Assembly (NCBI GenBank): GCA_024404125.1
Contig: JAKSQL010000030.1
Location: 1-9,634 of the forward strand
Reading direction: 5' to 3'
From: Clostridia bacterium
GTDB taxonomy: Bacteria; Bacillota; Clostridia; Oscillospirales; Acutalibacteraceae
Length of the DNA: 9,634 nt
Shown here: piece by piece, positions 7,345-9,634 of the stretch
Layout of the letters: each line of letters opens with the position of its first letter
Numbering within the stretch: the stretch's first letter is position 1
Notes under the pieces: generated by a model
Seen by the model: the letters and a program-made list of their open reading frames with translations, nothing else
Told to the model about the DNA's origin: nothing
Databases searched by the model: none
Translations under genes and position numbers: made by a program

Positions 7345-7360
7345 ACTGCCACTTGACAGT
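7345..7360. promoter_or_regulatory. Imperfect 16-bp palindrome at the PFOR transcription start (candidate operator)
   Basis: The minus strand reads ACTGTCAAGTGGCAGT. The arms ACTGTCA and TGGCAGT pair around a two-base centre with one G-T mismatch. It lies 14 bases past the -10 box, at about +8 to +23. That suits a repressor site; as RNA the two-base loop is too tight to be a good hairpin. It does not resemble a Rex site (TTGTTAA-type). The regulator is unknown. Confidence 0.35.
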
Positions 7361-7373
7361 TTCATACTAATAT

Positions 7374-7402
7374 ATCATAACACTTTAAAAGGGTTTTGTA
7401 AA
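7374..7402 (-). promoter_or_regulatory. Sigma-A-type extended -10 promoter of the PFOR gene
   Basis: On the minus strand, TTTACA (7402-7397) and TATGAT (7379-7374) are separated by 17 bases, with TGT directly before the -10 box as an extended -10 element. Each hexamer matches five of six consensus bases. The 35 bases upstream of the -35 box are almost all A/T and could act as an UP element. The predicted start is near 7367, giving a leader of about 58 bases. Confidence 0.75.
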
Positions 7403-7437
7403 TAGGAAATATGTAAAAATATATAAATAAATTTGTT

Positions 7438-7486
7438 GCAAAAAAGAGAGAAGGAAATGGGCGCGCCCAATTTACTTCTCTCTTTT
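7438..7486 (-). terminator. Rho-independent terminator after the acyltransferase gene
   Basis: A 12-bp outer stem, AAAAGAGAGAAG paired with CTTCTCTCTTTT (7486-7475 with 7453-7442), encloses 21 bases that hold the self-complementary TGGGCGCGCCCA, so the hairpin can extend much further. On the minus strand the stem runs into TTTTTT. It begins ten bases after the TAG stop. The plus strand has a shorter T-run, so any reverse termination would be weaker. Confidence 0.9.
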
Positions 7487-7496
7487 AAAAACGTAA

Positions 7497-8588
7497 CTAT
7501 GATTTAATTTTTTTGAGTATCTTTTTGCCTAAATTTTGTGCGGGTTTTTCAATGATATACCACGACAAAATGGCGCAAAAAAATGCAACGATAACGCAAA
7601 CAAGTGTCATAAGATTAAGCGACGGTTCAAAACGTTTTGATATAAAATGATAAAGCACCTGCTGTACCGGAAAACCGTAAAGATACATACCGTAAGAAAA
7701 GTCACACTTAGAAAACCAGTTGCCGAAAAACGGCTTTTCGGAAAGTGAAAATGAAAGGACAAAATACGGCAAAACTAATGCTAAAAGCAGTTCCGATTTT
7801 GCATAACTCAAGGATATAAGAGTTCCGCAGAAAAAGGCAAAAGCGCCGAGTTGCAGATTCAAGTATTTATTGATTTCGGGAAATGACCACAAACAACCGA
7901 TAAAGAAAAACGGAATTATGGATATGGCATCTGCCCAGTTTGTACCGTAAAATACAACCCTTGAATTCGGATTTACAACAATCCTTATAATGTCAACCGC
8001 AAGAGTAATGAGCGCAGTGAAAAATATTCCGGATTTTAAACATTTAAGTTTGTTAAAAGCAGAAATTATTAACGGCAGTATAAGGTACATAGCAAACTCT
8101 ACCGGCAAGGTCCAAAGCGAGCCGTTTACCGTACCGTTAAGCGGAAAATCACCGAATACACCGGGTAAATTATAAACAGGATAAAAAATTATGTTTCTGA
8201 AATACATCCGAGTATACGGGTCAGCGAGATACTCTTTGAATGTAAGGCAGGTAGCAAATGCGCCGCATATCACCGTTAAAACGGTTATGGCAATAAGTGC
8301 GGGGAAAATTCTAAAGCAGCGCTTTATCATAAATCTGAAATAGTTTTGGTCACTGAGATAACTTTTTGTAATGAGAAAGCCGCTTATTATCATAAGAATT
8401 TTTACTGCAACGGTAGAAACCGCTTGACCATAAAGTGAAAAAACAGTAACACCCATAATGGCGGACATATGACCATATATTACCATAATTGCGGCAACAA
8501 AACGAATTACATTAAAGTTATTTACTCTGCTTCCACCATTCTCAACGGGCGTAAAATAATTAGTTTTTATGCTTTTTAAAAAATTCAT
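7497..8588 (-). CDS. Integral-membrane acyltransferase (acyltransferase 3 / OafA family)
   Basis: A 363-residue multi-pass membrane protein that probably transfers an acyl group, often acetyl, to a surface or cell-wall glycan. Family features: the N-terminal FNVIRFVAAIMVIYGHMSAI with the conserved His in the first membrane segment; MIISGFLITKSYLS; RCFRIFPALIAI with the conserved basic residues; GSLWTLPVEFAMYLILPLI, the conserved Trp-Glu segment; DFSYGMYLYGFPVQQ; and a final SWYIIEKPAQNL. About ten hydrophobic segments are visible. The length is typical of family members without an extra SGNH domain. The start overlaps the upstream glycosyltransferase stop (ATGA), and AAGGG lies seven bases upstream. 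The two are thus one transcription unit, and decoration of the glycan built by the neighbouring enzymes is the likely role. The exact acceptor and acyl donor cannot be read from sequence. Confidence 0.93.
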   Translation of the reverse strand: MNFLKSIKTNYFTPVENGGSRVNNFNVIRFVAAIMVIYGHMSAIMGVTVFSLYGQAVSTVAVKILMIISGFLITKSYLSDQNYFRFMIKRCFRIFPALIAITVLTVICGAFATCLTFKEYLADPYTRMYFRNIIFYPVYNLPGVFGDFPLNGTVNGSLWTLPVEFAMYLILPLIISAFNKLKCLKSGIFFTALITLAVDIIRIVVNPNSRVVFYGTNWADAISIIPFFFIGCLWSFPEINKYLNLQLGAFAFFCGTLISLSYAKSELLLALVLPYFVLSFSLSEKPFFGNWFSKCDFSYGMYLYGFPVQQVLYHFISKRFEPSLNLMTLVCVIVAFFCAILSWYIIEKPAQNLGKKILKKIKS

Positions 8589-9634
8589 TTTACCACCCTT
8601 AAGAGACGTTTAATCAAATTTTTTGCTTTTCGCAGACACTTACCGATAAACTTACGCGGTGAAAATACAAGTTTATCCACCAAGTTATCAGGTACGTTAT
8701 CATAAAAATCAAATTCCGCAAATACGGTATTAATTTTAACGGCACCGTTTAGTTTTATTATTATTTGAGGGTCGGCTTTTAAAAATACAAGTTTACCGTC
8801 ACACCAATAGCCGTTTGTAATAATTTGTTTATTATCAAAAGTGATTTCGGTATTATCTTCTGCTATCGCATATATTTTTAAATGTTCAACCATTACCGCG
8901 CCAAACTCACCGGGGTCAAGACGAATTGCGGTTATTTCTTTTGTATCGGTAAGGTCAAATTTCAAATGCTCATAATTTTGCTCGGTTACAGGTGTTTTAT
9001 AATCGCTTTCGTTGAAACCGTTACCGCAATCATAATACATTTTGGCTGTGTGTAAACAGTCACCCAAAAGCATATGTTTACTTCCGAACGCGGCGATATA
9101 CTGTCTTATCGTATCACCGTCAAGAGCAATTGGAGCCGAATAAAACTTATTGACGATTTTATCGTAGTTTTTATCCCATTCCTTTTGACAATGAAGTGTT
9201 TTTGAATTTTCCGCATTTACCCAATTACGATAGATGCAGGTCGCAACAGGGCCGTTAATAACACCGGTAACAAAAGCAACCCTCATCAGATAATCCCAAT
9301 CCTCGTTTGTTGTTAAAGATTCGTCAAACTTGATTTTAAGATCGTGAAATGCAAACGCGGGAAATGCAAGACATACCGGCGGGCATACATTAATGTTAAG
9401 TTCGTTAAGCAATTTAAAATCTTTACAATACGTCTTATCCGGAGAATGAGCAGCGCGCGGAATATCCCCATCTACCGTTTCCCAATCCTGATAAATGGCA
9501 TAGGTATGCAAAATTTTACCGGGTGCTTTATTGTAAAGGGCTTTAAACTCAGCCACCCAATTATCAAAAACAATATCGTCATCATCCAAAATGGCAATAT
9601 ATTCACCTTTCGCTGCCGCAAAGCCCTCGTTAAG
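8585..9634 (-). CDS. Family 2 glycosyltransferase with C-terminal beta-rich domain, 5' part missing
   Basis: Partial gene, open at the window edge, with 349 residues visible. It begins inside the GT-A fold at LNEGFAAAKGEYIAILDDDD, the classic GT2 segment whose Asp run (visible 17-20) holds the metal and nucleotide-sugar ligands. Residues 110-115, NEDWDY, carry the ED pair that usually includes the catalytic base, followed by MRVAF and CIYRNW typical of the end of the GT2 domain. After a linker, residues about 222-312 (for example LKFDLTDTKEITAIRLDPGE) look like a beta-sandwich seen after GT2 domains in some cell-surface polysaccharide enzymes; this assignment is tentative. The last 25 residues are basic (RKFIGKCLRKAKNLIKRLLR) and could lie on the membrane face. 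A TTG at 9589 is not the start, because conserved sequence continues upstream of it. The stop overlaps the acyltransferase start. The sugar transferred is unknown. Confidence 0.9.
   Translation of the reverse strand, partial: LNEGFAAAKGEYIAILDDDDIVFDNWVAEFKALYNKAPGKILHTYAIYQDWETVDGDIPRAAHSPDKTYCKDFKLLNELNINVCPPVCLAFPAFAFHDLKIKFDESLTTNEDWDYLMRVAFVTGVINGPVATCIYRNWVNAENSKTLHCQKEWDKNYDKIVNKFYSAPIALDGDTIRQYIAAFGSKHMLLGDCLHTAKMYYDCGNGFNESDYKTPVTEQNYEHLKFDLTDTKEITAIRLDPGEFGAVMVEHLKIYAIAEDNTEITFDNKQIITNGYWCDGKLVFLKADPQIIIKLNGAVKINTVFAEFDFYDNVPDNLVDKLVFSPRKFIGKCLRKAKNLIKRLLRVVK
8593..8600 (-). promoter_or_regulatory. Ribosome binding site of the acyltransferase gene
   Basis: AAGGGTGG lies within the last codons of the glycosyltransferase gene, with AAGGG seven bases before the ATG at 8588. 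Together with the ATGA overlap it supports coupled translation of the two genes. Confidence 0.7.

Noticed and set aside
9587..9589. TTG at 9589 as the start of the glycosyltransferase
   Set aside because: The conserved GT2 segment NEGFAAAKGEYIAIL continues upstream in frame to the window edge, so the gene is cut by the window.

Overview
The window looks like chromosomal DNA of an anaerobic, low-to-moderate GC Firmicutes, most likely class Clostridia. The reasons are a single-chain pyruvate:ferredoxin oxidoreductase, a CdaR-type regulator placed directly before ftsEX, sigma-A-like promoters, strong GGAGG ribosome binding sites and A/T-rich intergenic DNA. I cannot place it to genus. All supported genes lie on the minus strand, so transcription runs from high to low coordinates. 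Coding is dense, and no stretch above 300 bases lacks a gene.

Reading in the direction of transcription there are three units. (1) 9634-7442: the 3' part of a family 2 glycosyltransferase, open at the window edge, overlaps by an ATGA junction an integral-membrane acyltransferase (acyltransferase 3 family). The unit ends in a strong hairpin terminator and looks like the end of a surface-glycan locus. (2) 7402-3716: a monocistronic pyruvate:ferredoxin oxidoreductase (PFOR, nifJ) with its own extended -10 promoter, a palindrome beside the predicted transcription start, a GGGAGG ribosome binding site and a near-perfect terminator. All catalytic and cluster ligands are visible. (3) 3693-1: a promoter leads into a CdaR/PucR-like regulator, then ftsE, ftsX and a secreted coiled-coil protein that enters an M23-like domain at the window edge. 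FtsEX is a membrane machine that activates peptidoglycan hydrolases, and the last gene is its likely effector.

The most notable anomaly is an in-frame TGA at codon 195 of ftsX. It separates the extracellular domain from transmembrane segments 2-4, while the frame on both sides stays intact. The two halves read as one FtsX of 344 residues if the stop is ignored. TGA ends other genes here and TGG encodes Trp, so a recoded genetic code is unlikely. A recent nonsense mutation, a sequence error or read-through remain. I see no convincing novel system; the other findings are modest regulatory and architectural points.
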